DNA of 64,000 nt from Anaeromyxobacter dehalogenans 2CP-C (GCF_000013385.1 NC_007760.1:620001-684000), one strand, 5' to 3'; counted from the first letter of the stretch, positions 9,134-22,002 are shown. Made by a program: numbers and translations. Notes: generated by a model not told the origin, from the letters alone.

Positions 9134-9852
9134 GGGTCGAGCCCGTGCGCCGAGAGCCACGCGCCCGGCGGCCGGACCCCGTGCCCCCGCAGCAGCGGGA
9201 ACACCGCCTCGGCGGCGCCGTCCGCCACCAGCCGGCCGCGCTCCAGCACCAGCCAGCGATCGGCGAGGTCCGCCAGCGCCTCGAGGTCGTGCGCGGCCAC
9301 GACCTGCGTGACGCCCGCGGCCCGGTTCGCGGCGAGCACCGCGCGCACCTCGCGGATGGCCGGGTAGTCGAGCCCGGCGAACGGCTCGTCGAGCAGCAGC
9401 ACCTCGGGCGCGTCGCGGAGCGCGGTGGCGATGCAGAGCTTCCGGCGCGTGCCGAGCGAGAGCGCGTGGACCGGCGCCGAGAGGTCGAGCAGGCCGAGCC
9501 GCGCCGCGAGCGCCCGGGCCGCGTCGCGCGCCGCCGCGTCGCCGGGCCGCAGCCCGAGCAGCAGGTCCTCGTCCACGGTCGCGCCGATGATCTGCTGATC
9601 CGGATCCTGGAGCACCAGCGCCGCGCGCCGGCGGATGGCCTCCTCCGCGCCGGGCGAGGCGTCGCCGCCCACCGCGAGCGTCCCGGCGCTCGGGGTGAAC
9701 AGCCCGGCGAGGAGCGCGAGCAGCGTGGACTTGCCGGAGCCGTTCGCGCCGACCACCGCGCAGAGCGCGCCGCGCGGCAGCGCGAAGCCGATCGCCTCGA
9801 GCGCCGGTCCGCCCGCGCCGAACGCGTAGCCGAGCCCGTCCGCGCGGATCAT
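9124..9852 (-). CDS. bioM: ECF transporter ATPase (BioM/CbiO-like)
   Basis: A 242-aa ABC ATPase. It has Walker A GANGSGKST, the Q-loop in LVLQDPDQQI (the PDxQ form typical of ECF ATPases), Walker B EVLLLDEPFAGLD and the H-loop AAHD. The signature motif reads LSLGTRRKL instead of the usual LSGGQ. It energises biotin uptake with BioN and BioY. Its ATG overlaps the bioY stop in ATGA. Confidence 0.9.
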   Translation of the reverse strand: MIRADGLGYAFGAGGPALEAIGFALPRGALCAVVGANGSGKSTLLALLAGLFTPSAGTLAVGGDASPGAEEAIRRRAALVLQDPDQQIIGATVDEDLLLGLRPGDAAARDAARALAARLGLLDLSAPVHALSLGTRRKLCIATALRDAPEVLLLDEPFAGLDYPAIREVRAVLAANRAAGVTQVVAAHDLEALADLADRWLVLERGRLVADGAAEAVFPLLRGHGVRPPGAWLSAHGLDPWA

Positions 9853-10430
9853 GCCGGCGCGAGCCCCTGCGCGCGCAGGCGGCGGGCCACCCAGAGCGCC
9901 ACGACCACCTTCACCACGTCGAACGGCAGGAACGGGACCACGCCGGCCACGATCGCCTGGCGCGCGCCGAGGTGGAGCACCGCCGCGAGCCAGGCCGCGC
10001 CGATGACGTACGCGGCCGCGAGCGCCGCCGCGCCGGCGGCGAGCCCGGCGCCCCACCCGATGGGCCCGCGCCGGGGGACGAGGCCGGTGAGCGCCGCCGC
10101 GACGACGAAGCCGAGCAGGTAGCCGCCGGTCGGCCCGAGCACCACGCCCAGCCCGGCGGCGCCGCCCGCGAACACCGGGAGGCCGAGCACGCCCGCGGCC
10201 ACGTAGAGCGCCACCGCCGCCGCGCCGCGCGCGGGGCCGAGCAGGTAGCCGGCCAGGAACGCGAACAGCGGCTGGAGGGTGATGGGGACGGCGCCGACCG
10301 GCACCTGGATCCAGGCGCCCACCGCGATGCACGCGGCGAGGAGCGCGGTCCAGACCAGCCGGTGCACGCGGGCGAGCGGGGGAGACGGCGCGGGGCGGGG
10401 CGGGGCGGGATCGGCGTTCGGGGCGGGCAT
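9849..10430 (-). CDS. bioY: Biotin transporter S component BioY
   Basis: The ATG at 10430 gives 193 aa. It has the BioY features: VPVGAVPITLQPLFAFLAG, LGPTGGYLLGF and a C-terminal VPFLPFDVVKVVVA, with about six membrane helices. The short Pro-rich N-terminus is unusual but probably harmless. It binds biotin in the membrane, and energy comes from the BioM/BioN genes directly downstream with overlapping ends. A longer frame starts at 10502; the shorter start is the better match to family length. Confidence 0.9.
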   Translation of the reverse strand: MPAPNADPAPPRPAPSPPLARVHRLVWTALLAACIAVGAWIQVPVGAVPITLQPLFAFLAGYLLGPARGAAAVALYVAAGVLGLPVFAGGAAGLGVVLGPTGGYLLGFVVAAALTGLVPRRGPIGWGAGLAAGAAALAAAYVIGAAWLAAVLHLGARQAIVAGVVPFLPFDVVKVVVALWVARRLRAQGLAPA

Positions 10431-10547
10431 GGCGGGGCTGCGTGGCCGCGGGTGCGGCGCGCCAAGGAACCACCTCCGGCGCGCAGGCGCAAGGGCGCGC
10501 ACGGGCGAGGCGCGCCGCGCGGCGGCGGGTTAGATGTGTCCCCGGCC

Positions 10548-11201
10548 ATGACCTCCCCCGCGCTGCCGCTCGTCCACGTGGTGCGCCCGCCGCGCGTGCC
10601 GTCCGCGCGCCCGCCGCTGCTCGTGCTGCTGCACGGCATCGGCGCGGACGAGCGCGATCTCCTGCCGCTCGCCGCCCACCTCGACCCGCGGTTCCTCACG
10701 GTCTCGCTGCGCGCGCCGAACGAGGCCGAGCCCATGGGCTTCGCCTGGTACGCCATCGACTGGCGCACCGCGCCGCCGCGCCACGACGTGGCGCAGGCGG
10801 CCGCCAGCCTCGAGGCGCTGCTGGCGTTCCTGGCGGGCGCGCCGGCCGCGCTCGGCACCGACCCGGCGCGCACGTTCCTGCTCGGCTTCAGCCAGGGGGC
10901 GGCCATGGCGCTCGCCGCCGCGCTGGCGCGCCCCGAGCTGGTGCGCGGCGCGGTGCTCCACTCCGGCCGCCCGCTCCCCGGCCAGCCCGCGCCGGCCGGC
11001 GGGCTCGCCGGCCTGGAGGTGCTGGTGCTGCACGGCCTCGCCGACCCGGTGCTGCCGCCGGCGCAGGGCCGCGCCATCCGCGACCTGCTCGCCCCCGTGC
11101 TCGGCCCGCGCCTCACCCACCTCGAGCTCGAGGGCGCGCACGAGGTCACCGCGGAGACCCTCTCCGAGGCGGCGCGCTGGCTCTCTGCGCGGCTGGGGTA
11201 G
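10548..11201 (+). CDS. Alpha/beta hydrolase (carboxylesterase type)
   Basis: A 217-aa hydrolase of the phospholipase/carboxylesterase family. It has the oxyanion-hole motif LLHGIGADERD, the nucleophile elbow GFSQGAAMA (Ser), an acid in HGLADPVLP and a catalytic His in GAHEVTAE. No signal peptide is visible, so it is cytosolic, probably a small-ester or acyl-thioester hydrolase. The start at 10548 is the first in the family frame. It is divergent from bioY and lies 9 bp before the next gene. Confidence 0.88.
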   Translation: MTSPALPLVHVVRPPRVPSARPPLLVLLHGIGADERDLLPLAAHLDPRFLTVSLRAPNEAEPMGFAWYAIDWRTAPPRHDVAQAAASLEALLAFLAGAPAALGTDPARTFLLGFSQGAAMALAAALARPELVRGAVLHSGRPLPGQPAPAGGLAGLEVLVLHGLADPVLPPAQGRAIRDLLAPVLGPRLTHLELEGAHEVTAETLSEAARWLSARLG

Positions 11202-11949
11202 GCTCGCGCCGTGCGCCCCCGCTTCCGCGCCTGCATCACCGCGGCGCTCGCCTGCGCCGCAGCGCTCGCGCCGGCGCGCGGCCTCGCCGGCCCGCCGTAC
11301 ACCACCGACGACCCGGAGCCGGTGCCGTTCCGGCACTGGGAGGTCTACCTCGCCACCGCCGACCAGTGGTCGCACGCGGACGGCTGGGGCGGCACCTGCC
11401 CGCACCTCGAGGTGAACTACGGCGCGATCCCCGGCGTGCAGCTCCACCTGGTCGCGCCGCTCGCCTGGGCCCGGCCGCCGGGCGGGCCGGGCCGCGCAGG
11501 GCCCGGCGACACCGAGCTGGGCGCCAAGTGGCGGTTCCTGGACGAGGGCACGCGGCGGCCGCAGGTGGGCGTGTTCCCGCTCGTCGAGCTGCCCACCGGC
11601 GACGACCGTCGCGGGCTCGGCGCCGGGCGCGCGCAGGTGTTCCTGCCGGTGTGGGTGCAGAAGAGCCTGGGCGCGTGGACCACCTACGGCGGCGGCGGGT
11701 ACTGGCTGAGCCCCGGGGCGGGGAACCGGAACTGGTGGCTCGTCGGGTGGCAGGCGCAGCGCCGCGTCGCCGACGGCGTGGCGCTCGGCGCGGAGGTGTT
11801 CCACTCGAGCGCGCGCGAGATCGGCGGGCGCGGCGACACGCGGTTCGACGTCGGCGCGGTGCTCGACCTCGGCGCGCTGCACCACGTGCTCGTCTCGGCC
11901 GGCCGCGCGCTCGGCTCGCGCGCCGCCCAGGCCTACCTCGCGTACCAGC

Positions 11950-14896
<2,947 letters not shown>

Positions 14897-14913
14897 GGGC
14901 CGCCGCCTCGCGC

Positions 14914-15270
14914 TTACTCCGGCGGGCGCAGCACCTCGTAGCCGCCGAGCTCGGACCGGACCTGCCAGCGCGCGAGCGCCGCGGCCCGATCGAAGCCGAT
15001 CCGCTCGTAGTGGGCGCGGACGGCCACGCCGGCCGCGTCGAGCGCCGCCCGGCTCTCCCAGATCGCGAGCGTCACGAGGCCGAAGCGCGAGGGGCCGCCG
15101 GTCTTGCGGAACACGAGGTGGCCGCGGAAGCCGGGCAGGGAGGTGAGGAGCTCGAGGTTGCGGGTCATCGCGGCCTCGAACTCGGCGCGCGCGTCCTCGG
15201 GCACCTCGAACGCGTCGATGCGGAACTGCAGGGCGGGATCGTTCTCGAGCGGGGTGGTGAGCAGGGTCAT
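14914..15270 (-). CDS. Antibiotic biosynthesis monooxygenase domain protein
   Basis: A 118-aa protein with the dimeric alpha+beta barrel pattern of ABM proteins: a strand-helix unit (EFEAAMTRNLELLTSLPGF) and LVTLAIWESRAALDAAG. Small proteins of this fold are cofactor-free monooxygenases or stress proteins. It is divergent from the AraC-type regulator at 15357, which may control it. Confidence 0.8.
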   Translation of the reverse strand: MTLLTTPLENDPALQFRIDAFEVPEDARAEFEAAMTRNLELLTSLPGFRGHLVFRKTGGPSRFGLVTLAIWESRAALDAAGVAVRAHYERIGFDRAAALARWQVRSELGGYEVLRPPE

Positions 15271-15356
15271 GCCGGGGATCTGGCGCGCGCGCCCGCCCGG
15301 CGATTGTACGAATTCATGGCGTTGCGCCCGGGCCGGCGCGCCGGCAAGTACCGGTC

Positions 15357-16130
15357 GTGCAGGTGCGAACCTTCCCGCCCGGCGCCGCGCTCGCGGACGT
15401 GGTCCGCTGCTTCCAGATCGTGGAGGCGCCGGAGGAGGCGACGCGCACGCTCCTCCCCGACCCGGGGGTCGTCGTGGCGTTCAGGTACCGGGGCGCCGCC
15501 GCGCTCGTCGAGCGCGAGGAGGCGAGGTGGATCCCCGACGCGTCGGTCACCGGGCCCCGGGGAACGAGCCGGCGCATCCGGACGCTCGCCGGCGGCGGGG
15601 TGGTGGTGGCGAAGCTCCGCGAGGACGGCGCCGCCCGGCTCCTCGGCGTCCGGGGGGACGAGCTGTACGGGGCCGTGCTGCCGGCGGACGCGCTCGCGCC
15701 GCGCGCCGCCGTGGACCGCGCCGCCGCAGGCATCGCCGAGGCGGCGACGGACGCGGAGCGCGTGGCGGCCGCGGAGGCGTTCCTGCTGTCGCTCGGGCGC
15801 CGCCGCGGGCCGGACCCGCTCGTGGGCGCCGCCGTCCAGGCGATCCGGGCGCGCCATGGCTGCCTGCGGATCGCCGAGCTCGCGCGGCAGCTCGGGCTCG
15901 GCCAGGACGCGCTCGAGAAGCGCTTCCGGGCCGCGGTCGGCACCTCGCCGAAGCAGCTCGCGTCGCTGCTGCGGCTGCACCACGCGGTCGAGGTCCACCT
16001 CGGCGGCGCCTCGCTCTCGAGCGCGCCGTACCAGGCCGGCTACTACGACCAGTCGCACTTCATCCGCGAGTTCCGTGCCGTGACCGGGCAGCCGCCCGGG
16101 CGCTACTTCGCCGCGGGCACCCACGGCTGA
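15357..16130 (+). CDS. AraC-type transcriptional regulator
   Basis: A 257-aa protein with a GTG start. The N-terminal domain (about 1-125) contains ADVVRCFQI and LPDPGVVVAFRY, as in regulators with a DUF6597-like sensing domain. The C-terminal double helix-turn-helix (about 155-250) includes LRIAELARQLGLGQDALEKRF and the second-helix signature YYDQSHFIREFRAVTGQPPGRY. Targets are probably neighbouring genes. It overlaps the convergent pyridoxamine-oxidase-like gene by 28 bp. Confidence 0.9.
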   Translation: MQVRTFPPGAALADVVRCFQIVEAPEEATRTLLPDPGVVVAFRYRGAAALVEREEARWIPDASVTGPRGTSRRIRTLAGGGVVVAKLREDGAARLLGVRGDELYGAVLPADALAPRAAVDRAAAGIAEAATDAERVAAAEAFLLSLGRRRGPDPLVGAAVQAIRARHGCLRIAELARQLGLGQDALEKRFRAAVGTSPKQLASLLRLHHAVEVHLGGASLSSAPYQAGYYDQSHFIREFRAVTGQPPGRYFAAGTHG

Positions 16131-16684
16131 TCGGGCCCGGCCCCGGCCTCGAGCTCGGCCTCGGTGAAGCGCGGCGTGATGTGCTGGCTGCAGTTCCAGT
16201 CGAAGGCCGCCACCTCGATCACGATCCCGCGCTCGACCGGCGCCGCGCCGGCGGGCGCCGAGAGCGCCGCGAGCAGCGCCGGCTCCTCCGGCCCGACCCA
16301 CCGCGCGTGGCCGAGCAGCTTCAGCCGCGTTCGCGCCGGGTAGTCCATGAAGAACAGCGCCACGCGGTCGTTCCGCGCGAGGTTGCCCACGGTGACGTAC
16401 TGGCGGTTGCCGCGGTAGTCGGCGAACCCGATCGTCCGCGGCCCGAGCACGCGCACGAACCCGGGCGGCCCGCCGCGGTGCTGCAGGTACGGCCAGCCGG
16501 TCTCGCCCACGCTCGCGAGGTAGAAGCTGTCGCGCGCGGCGATGAAGCCGGCCTCGTCCGGACCGAGCGCGTCGTGGTGGTCGGGGCCGGCCTCCATCCG
16601 CGCGTACGCGGCCCGGCTCCCCATCGACTCCTGCACCGCGCGGACCGCGGGCGTGAAGGCGAGCTCGGCGAATCGGTGTCCCAT
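16103..16684 (-). CDS. Pyridoxamine 5'-phosphate oxidase-fold protein
   Basis: A 193-aa flavin-binding split-barrel protein. It has FYLASVGETGWPYLQHRGGPPGF (start of the barrel, about 53-75), IGFADYRGNRQYVTVGNL and VALFFMDYPARTRLKLLGHARW, which characterise the PNPOx-like family that reduces or binds FMN/F420 substrates. It is not the biosynthetic PdxH, because the phosphate-binding set is not conserved. Substrate unknown. Confidence 0.85.
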   Translation of the reverse strand: MGHRFAELAFTPAVRAVQESMGSRAAYARMEAGPDHHDALGPDEAGFIAARDSFYLASVGETGWPYLQHRGGPPGFVRVLGPRTIGFADYRGNRQYVTVGNLARNDRVALFFMDYPARTRLKLLGHARWVGPEEPALLAALSAPAGAAPVERGIVIEVAAFDWNCSQHITPRFTEAELEAGAGPDQPWVPAAK

Positions 16685-16763
16685 GGTGACGCTCCGTGAG
16701 CGAGGGGCGCCCCGCCCGCGCCCGGCGCCACGAGGGCGGCCGGGCGCGGGCGGGGCCGCCGGA

Positions 16764-17768
16764 TCAGTTCGCCGCCGCCTTCGTCCGGACCGAGCGCCCG
16801 AGGAACTCGCGGACGAGCCGCGCGATCTCCGGCCCGTGCGTCTCGAGCGCGAAGTGGCCGGTGTCGAGCAGGTGGACCTCGGCGGCCGGGTTGTCGCGCC
16901 GGTACGGCTCCGCGCCGGCGGCGACGAAGATGGCGTCGTTCTTCCCCCAGACCACCAGCGTGGGCGGGCGGTGCGCCCGGAAGTAGGCCTGCCACGCCGC
17001 GTAGAGCGGCAGGTTGGTGCGGTAGTCGTAGAACAGGTCGAGCTGGATCTCCGGGTTGCCGGGGCGGTCGAGCCGGGCCTGGTCCACGGTCCAGGTGTCC
17101 GGGCTCACCAGCGACGGGTCGGGCACGCCGTTCGTGTACTGCCAGTGCGTGGCCTTCAGCGAGGTCAGCCAGCGGATCGCCTCGCGGTCCTCCGCGCTGC
17201 CCGACGCCCAGTACGCCTTGATGGGATCCCAGAACGCCTCGATCCCCTCGTCGTACGCGTTGCCGTTCTGGACCACGAGCGCGGTCACGCGCTCCGGGTG
17301 CGCGGTGGCGAGGCGGAAGCCCACCGGCGCGCCGTAGTCCATCACGTAGAGCGCGTAGCGGCGCAGCCCGAGCTGCTCGGTGAGCGCCTCCACCACCTGC
17401 GCGTAGCGGTCGAACGTGTACGCGAACGCGTCGCGGGCCGGCATGGCGGAGTGGCCGAAGCCGGGGTAGTCGGGGGCGATCACGTGGTAGCGGTCGGCGA
17501 GCGCCGGGATGAGGTTGCGGAACATGTGCGAGGACGTCGGGAACCCGTGCAGCAGGAGCACCGCCGGCGCGCCGGGCCGGCCGGCCTCCCGGTAGAAGAC
17601 CTCCACGCCGTCCACGGTGGCGGTCCGGTAGCGGACCTGGACGGCGGCCGTCGCCTGGCCCGCCGGCGCGGCGGCGGTGCGGGCGGGCAGGGCGGCCGGG
17701 GCGAGCGCCAGCGCGGCGAGGAGCGCCGCGGTGAGCGGGCGGCGTGGGGGAGGGGGGATGCGGATCAC
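16764..17768 (-). CDS. Exported alpha/beta hydrolase, Asp nucleophile
   Basis: A 334-aa protein with a signal peptide (cleavage around PARTAAA). It has the oxyanion motif [10 protein letters not shown], a nucleophile elbow VMDYGAPVG with Asp in place of Ser, a second acid in [10 protein letters not shown] and His in LDTGHFALE. Asp nucleophiles are found in haloalkane dehalogenases and epoxide hydrolases, so hydrolysis of an epoxide or C-halogen bond is likely. A secreted or periplasmic location is inferred. It is divergent from a LysR gene, which may regulate it. Confidence 0.88.
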   Translation of the reverse strand: MIRIPPPPRRPLTAALLAALALAPAALPARTAAAPAGQATAAVQVRYRTATVDGVEVFYREAGRPGAPAVLLLHGFPTSSHMFRNLIPALADRYHVIAPDYPGFGHSAMPARDAFAYTFDRYAQVVEALTEQLGLRRYALYVMDYGAPVGFRLATAHPERVTALVVQNGNAYDEGIEAFWDPIKAYWASGSAEDREAIRWLTSLKATHWQYTNGVPDPSLVSPDTWTVDQARLDRPGNPEIQLDLFYDYRTNLPLYAAWQAYFRAHRPPTLVVWGKNDAIFVAAGAEPYRRDNPAAEVHLLDTGHFALETHGPEIARLVREFLGRSVRTKAAAN

Positions 17769-17842
17769 GTGGACCTCTCTCGTTCGGTGCGCGGGGCGGG
17801 AGTGCCCCGGCGCGAGAGAAGGTGGCGCGGCGGACGCCCAGA

Positions 17843-17872
17843 AAGAATACCTGGAGCGAGCAAGGCATTCTT
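17843..17872. promoter_or_regulatory. Inverted repeat, candidate LysR operator
   Basis: AAGAATACC (17843-17851) and GGCATTCTT (17864-17872) form an imperfect inverted repeat with a 12-bp spacer, in the gap between the divergent hydrolase and lysR genes. Size and position suit a LysR recognition site. It ends 15 bp before the lysR start codon. Confidence 0.5.
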
Positions 17873-17887
17873 GCGCGGGGAGGAATG

Positions 17888-18856
17888 ATGGACCGGCTGC
17901 ACCAGCTGCAGGTGTTCGTGGCCGTGGCGGACGCGGGCGGGTTCGCGCGGGCGGGCGCGCGGCTCCGCCTCTCGCCGCCCGCGGTGACCCGCGCCGTCGC
18001 CGCGCTGGAGGCGCGGGTCGGCGCGCGCCTGTTCAACCGGACCACCCGCACCGTGCGGCCCACCGAGGCCGGCCTCCGGTTCCTCGAGCCCGCGCGGCGG
18101 GTGCTCGCGGACCTCGAGACCGCCGAGCGCGAGGCCGCCGGCGAGGGCGCGGCGCCGTCCGGCCACCTGACGCTCACCGCCTCGGTGACGTTCGGCCGCT
18201 GGGCGCTCGCGCCGGTGGTGCGCGCGTTCCTGCGGGCCCAGCCTGGGGTCGGCGCCACGCTCGTGCTGGTGGACCGGGTGGTGAACCTGGTGGAGGAGGG
18301 CGTGGACGTGGCCGTACGCATCGGGCAGCTCCCCGACTCCGACCTGGTGGCGCGCAAGGTCGGCGAGATCCGGCGGGTGCTGGTGGCGAGCCCGGCCTAC
18401 CTGCGCGCGCACGGGGCCCCGGCCTCGCCGGCCCGCCTCCGCGAGCACGCCGCGATCGCGTTCACCGGCCTGCAGCCCGGCCGCGAGTGGCGCTTCGCCG
18501 ACGGCGGCCGGCAGGTGGCGGTGCCGGTCGCGCCGCGCCTGGTGGTGAACGACGCGCTCGCGGCGCTGGACGCCGCCGAGGCCGGTGACGGCCTCACGCT
18601 CGCGCTCTCGTACATGGTGGCGGAGCGGATCGCGGCCGGGCGCCTCGTCCCGGTGCTGGGCCGCTTCGCGCCACCGCCGGTGCCGGTCCAGCTCGTCCAC
18701 CCGCACGCGCGGCTCGTCGCGCCGAAGGTGCGCGCGTTCGTGGACTTCGCGGCCCCGCGCCTCGCGGCCGCGATCGCGGCCCTGCCGGCCATCCCGGAGC
18801 GCCCGGCCCGGTCGGCCCGGTCGGCCCGGCGCACGGCGCGCGCTAGCCGCGCATGA
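17888..18856 (+). CDS. LysR family transcriptional regulator
   Basis: Two ATGs are adjacent. The second (17888) is better spaced from the GGGGAGG ribosome binding site and gives 322 aa. The winged helix (1-60) includes [27 protein letters not shown], and the effector domain follows (about 90-295). The C-terminus is Arg/Ala/Ser-rich (RSARSAR), encoded by a short tandem repeat. It is divergent from the epoxide-hydrolase-like gene. Confidence 0.9.
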   Translation: MDRLHQLQVFVAVADAGGFARAGARLRLSPPAVTRAVAALEARVGARLFNRTTRTVRPTEAGLRFLEPARRVLADLETAEREAAGEGAAPSGHLTLTASVTFGRWALAPVVRAFLRAQPGVGATLVLVDRVVNLVEEGVDVAVRIGQLPDSDLVARKVGEIRRVLVASPAYLRAHGAPASPARLREHAAIAFTGLQPGREWRFADGGRQVAVPVAPRLVVNDALAALDAAEAGDGLTLALSYMVAERIAAGRLVPVLGRFAPPPVPVQLVHPHARLVAPKVRAFVDFAAPRLAAAIAALPAIPERPARSARSARRTARASRA

Positions 18857-19313
18857 GGCGGTTCGGCGGCGCGCTCGAGCCGGCGCCGCTCCCGCGGCAG
18901 AGCCTCGCCCAGTGGCGGTCGCCCGGGTAGTGCGCGAGGAGCGCCCCGAACGCGATCGCGAACAGCGGCAGCGCGCGCGCATCGCGCGTCACCATGAACA
19001 CCACCACCGCGAACAGCGCGGCGCCCTCGCACAGCGCGGCGGCGATGATGAGCCGGGTGCGCGCCTGCTCCTCGACGGAGATGGCCTCGCCGCCCGCCTT
19101 CCCGGCCAGGCGCGCCCGGACGGCCCAGAGCCAGGACAGCGGCACCTCCACCAGCACCAGCCCGGTGAGCACGAGGAGCAGCGGCTGGGCGATGCCCGGG
19201 GCCGGCTCGCCGGCGAGCGGCAGCGCGAGCGCCACCACCAGGAACAGCGCCGGCCCCGCGACGAGCGCGCCCCAGATCATCACCGCCGTACGACGCTCCG
19301 GCGAACGGTCCAT
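18843..19313 (-). CDS. Unknown four-helix membrane protein
   Basis: A 156-aa protein with four hydrophobic segments (about 12-32, 42-64, 88-108 and 112-128). The first contains VMIWGALVAGPALFLVVALAL. The loop between helices 2 and 3 is charged. No family recognised with certainty. It overlaps the convergent lysR gene by 14 bp. Cell location is the cytoplasmic membrane by prediction from hydrophobicity. Confidence 0.7.
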   Translation of the reverse strand: MDRSPERRTAVMIWGALVAGPALFLVVALALPLAGEPAPGIAQPLLLVLTGLVLVEVPLSWLWAVRARLAGKAGGEAISVEEQARTRLIIAAALCEGAALFAVVVFMVTRDARALPLFAIAFGALLAHYPGDRHWARLCRGSGAGSSAPPNRLMRG

Positions 19314-19401
19314 GCGATCCCCTCCCGTGGACGCACAGTGTAGCCGCAGGCGCGCTCCGGGTCGCGTGGCACGTTCGCGGGACGTCCCCCGCGGCGATGC
19401 G

Positions 19402-20313
19402 TCACCGGTACCCGGTCACGTCCGCCGGCTTGCCCGGATCCTGCACCTCGACCATGTAGCGCCAGGCGTCGGGCCGGCTCCCGTCCACGTCGGTGAACCC
19501 GTACACCTTCGCGAGCTGGCCGCTCGAGAGCGACTGGCCGTTCCAGCGGGCCACCTCGGGATCCGCGGCCAGCGCGGCCACCGCCCGCCCGACGAAGGCC
19601 GGCGTCTCGGAGATGGCGAAGTGCGGCTCCTTCTCCAGCGCGTCGCGCCAGCTCGCCTCGGTGACGCCGAACAGCTCCAGCATCAGCTCCGACCGCAGCC
19701 AGCCGGGGGTGATCGCGACCGCAGTAGCGCGGTGCGGCGCGAGCTCGTGCCCGAGCGACCAGGCCATGCGCAGGTTGGCGGCCTTGACGAGGTCGTAGAA
19801 GAACGACACGCGGTAGTTCCGCGCGTTGTACTCGGCGGTGCCGTCGGTCACCTCCACCACCAGCCCGCCCGGCGAGCGGATGAGGAGCGGCAGGGCGTGG
19901 TGCGCGGTGATGGCGTGCGTGTCCACCGCGAGCCGGAGCGTGTGGAGGCCGTACTCGAGGTCGGACTCCCACACCGTCTTGTTCCACTCCATCTTCGTGC
20001 CGCCGAAGATGTCGTTCACGAGCACGTGCAGCGCGCCCTGCTCGCGGTCGATCCGCTCCACCAGCGCGCGGACCTCCGCCGGCACGAGGTGGTCCACCGC
20101 CACCGCGATGCCGCGCCCGCCGGCGCGCGTCACGAGCTCGGCCGTCTCCTCGATCGTCTCGGGACGGTCCATCTCCGAGCGCCGCGTGCGCGTGGTGCGG
20201 CCGGTGCAGTACACGGTCGCACCTGCGGCGCCGAGCTCGACCGCGATCCCGCGTCCGGCGGCCCGCGTCGCGCCGGCCACGAGGGCGACCTTTCCTTCCA
20301 GGGGCTTCGTCAT
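19402..20313 (-). CDS. SDR family oxidoreductase
   Basis: A 303-aa short-chain dehydrogenase. The Rossmann glycine motif is GATRAAGRG (about 14-22), an NAG-like segment reads VNDIFGG, and the catalytic Tyr/Lys are in YDLVK. The usual catalytic Ser position lies in a VTDGTAEY segment and is not a clear Ser. It likely uses NADP(H), as an Arg follows the Gly motif. It is divergent from an MFS exporter. Substrate unknown. Confidence 0.88.
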   Translation of the reverse strand: MTKPLEGKVALVAGATRAAGRGIAVELGAAGATVYCTGRTTRTRRSEMDRPETIEETAELVTRAGGRGIAVAVDHLVPAEVRALVERIDREQGALHVLVNDIFGGTKMEWNKTVWESDLEYGLHTLRLAVDTHAITAHHALPLLIRSPGGLVVEVTDGTAEYNARNYRVSFFYDLVKAANLRMAWSLGHELAPHRATAVAITPGWLRSELMLELFGVTEASWRDALEKEPHFAISETPAFVGRAVAALAADPEVARWNGQSLSSGQLAKVYGFTDVDGSRPDAWRYMVEVQDPGKPADVTGYR

Positions 20314-20514
20314 GGTGGGAGTCCTCCGTGGTTGGGCCGGACCATCTACTCACGGCGAAGGGAGCCTGCCACGCTTTGCGCTCGCCTCCCCATCGGTGGC
20401 ATCGGGCCCGGCGTCCCCCGCCCGCGCCCCGCGCCGTGCCCCTCTCCCGACGCTTCCCCGAAGAGCCAGCGGTCCACGCTGGACGCCGCCGCGGCGGGCG
20501 GCGAACGTCGCCGC

Positions 20515-22002
20515 ATGGGCACGGCGCGCACCCTCACGGCGGCAGGCGGGGAGCCGGCGTTCCGCGGCAACGACCGCCTCCTGCTCGGCATCATCCTGGG
20601 CGTCCTGACCTTCTGGCTGTTCGCGCAGACGACGCTCAACATCGCGCCGGACATGCGCCGGGACCTCGGCACCGGCGAGAGCCTGATGAACATCGCGGTC
20701 GCGCTCACCGCGCTGTTCTCCGGCATCTTCATCGTGGTGATGGGCGGCCTCGCCGATCGCGTCGGGCGCGTGCGGATGGTCAGGCTGGGCTTCCTGGCGA
20801 GCATCGCCGGCTCGCTGCTGGTCGGCCTCGCGCCGGCCGGCGGCCTGGCGGTGGCGTTCCTGCTGGCGGGGCGCGCGCTGCAGGGGCTCTCGGGGGCGTG
20901 CATCATGCCGGCGAGCCTCGCGCTCGTGAAGGCGTACTGGGACGGCGCGGAGCGGCAGCGCGCGATCAGCCTGTGGTCGATCGGCTCCTGGGGCGGCTCG
21001 GGGGTGTGCTCCCTGTTCGGCGGGCTCGTGACGCAGCACCTGGGCTGGCGCTGGATCTTCTTCGCGTCGGTGCTGGTCGCCATCGCCGGCCTGCTGCTGC
21101 TCCGGGGGACGCCGGAGAGCCGGGCCGAGGGCGGCGCGGCGGACTACCGGTTCGACCTCGCCGGCGTGCTCACGTTCATGGTCGCGATGGTGGCGCTGCA
21201 GGTGGTGGTCACGCAGGGGAACCAGCTCGGCTGGACCAGCCCGGCGTCGCTCGGCCTCGTCGCCGCGACGATCGTCTTCGGCTGGCTGTTCCTCCGGATC
21301 GAGCGCCGGGCCCGCAGCCCCTTCATCGACTTCGGGCTGTTCCGGAGCCCGACCTACACCGGCGCGACCATCTCGAACTTCCTGCTGAACGGCGTCGCCG
21401 GGACGCTGATCGTGTCGCTGCAGCTCGTGCAGGTGGGCGGCGGCATGAGCGCCCAGCGCGCCGGCGTCCTGACGCTGGGCTACGCCGTCGCCATCATCGC
21501 GTTCATCCGCGTGGGCGAGAAGCTCCTCCGGCGCTTCGGCGCGCGCCGGCCCATGCTCTGGGGGTGCGCGATCACCGGCGCCTCGATCCTGCTGCTCGCC
21601 CCGTCCAACGTGATGCTGGCGCGGTACGAGGTGATGGCCGTGATCGGCTACACCTTGTTCGGCGTCGGGCTGGCGTTCTACGCGACGCCGTCCACCGACG
21701 CGGCGCTCTCGAACCTGCCCGCGTCGCAGGCCGGCGCCGGGTCCGGCCTCTACAAGATGGCGTCCTCGCTCGGCGCCGCGTTCGGCGTCGCGATCTCCGC
21801 CGCGATCTTCACGGCGCTGCGCGCCGCGCCGCAGAGCGTGAGCTGGCTCGAGGGGGTGATCACGTTCCAGGGCCGGCAGGACAACCTGGCCGTGCGGGAG
21901 GCCGCCATCATCGCGCTGGGCTTCAACGAGCTGATGGTCGTCGTCGCGATCGTCTCCATCGTCCTCACCATCCCGGAGGGCGAGCGGCGCCAGGGCGCCT
22001 GA
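20515..22002 (+). CDS. MFS drug-efflux transporter (DHA2, 14 TM)
   Basis: A 495-aa transporter. It has motif A in GGLADRVGRVRMVRLG, motif C-like glycines in GSWGGSGVCSLFGGL, and about 14 hydrophobic helices, including RALQGLSGACIMPASLALVK, as in the EmrB/QacA (DHA2) family. It is a proton-coupled exporter of lipophilic or cationic drugs. The ATG at 20515 is the first in the family frame; the long open frame upstream is shadow. It is divergent from the SDR gene with a 201-bp shared upstream region. Confidence 0.9.
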   Translation: MGTARTLTAAGGEPAFRGNDRLLLGIILGVLTFWLFAQTTLNIAPDMRRDLGTGESLMNIAVALTALFSGIFIVVMGGLADRVGRVRMVRLGFLASIAGSLLVGLAPAGGLAVAFLLAGRALQGLSGACIMPASLALVKAYWDGAERQRAISLWSIGSWGGSGVCSLFGGLVTQHLGWRWIFFASVLVAIAGLLLLRGTPESRAEGGAADYRFDLAGVLTFMVAMVALQVVVTQGNQLGWTSPASLGLVAATIVFGWLFLRIERRARSPFIDFGLFRSPTYTGATISNFLLNGVAGTLIVSLQLVQVGGGMSAQRAGVLTLGYAVAIIAFIRVGEKLLRRFGARRPMLWGCAITGASILLLAPSNVMLARYEVMAVIGYTLFGVGLAFYATPSTDAALSNLPASQAGAGSGLYKMASSLGAAFGVAISAAIFTALRAAPQSVSWLEGVITFQGRQDNLAVREAAIIALGFNELMVVVAIVSIVLTIPEGERRQGA

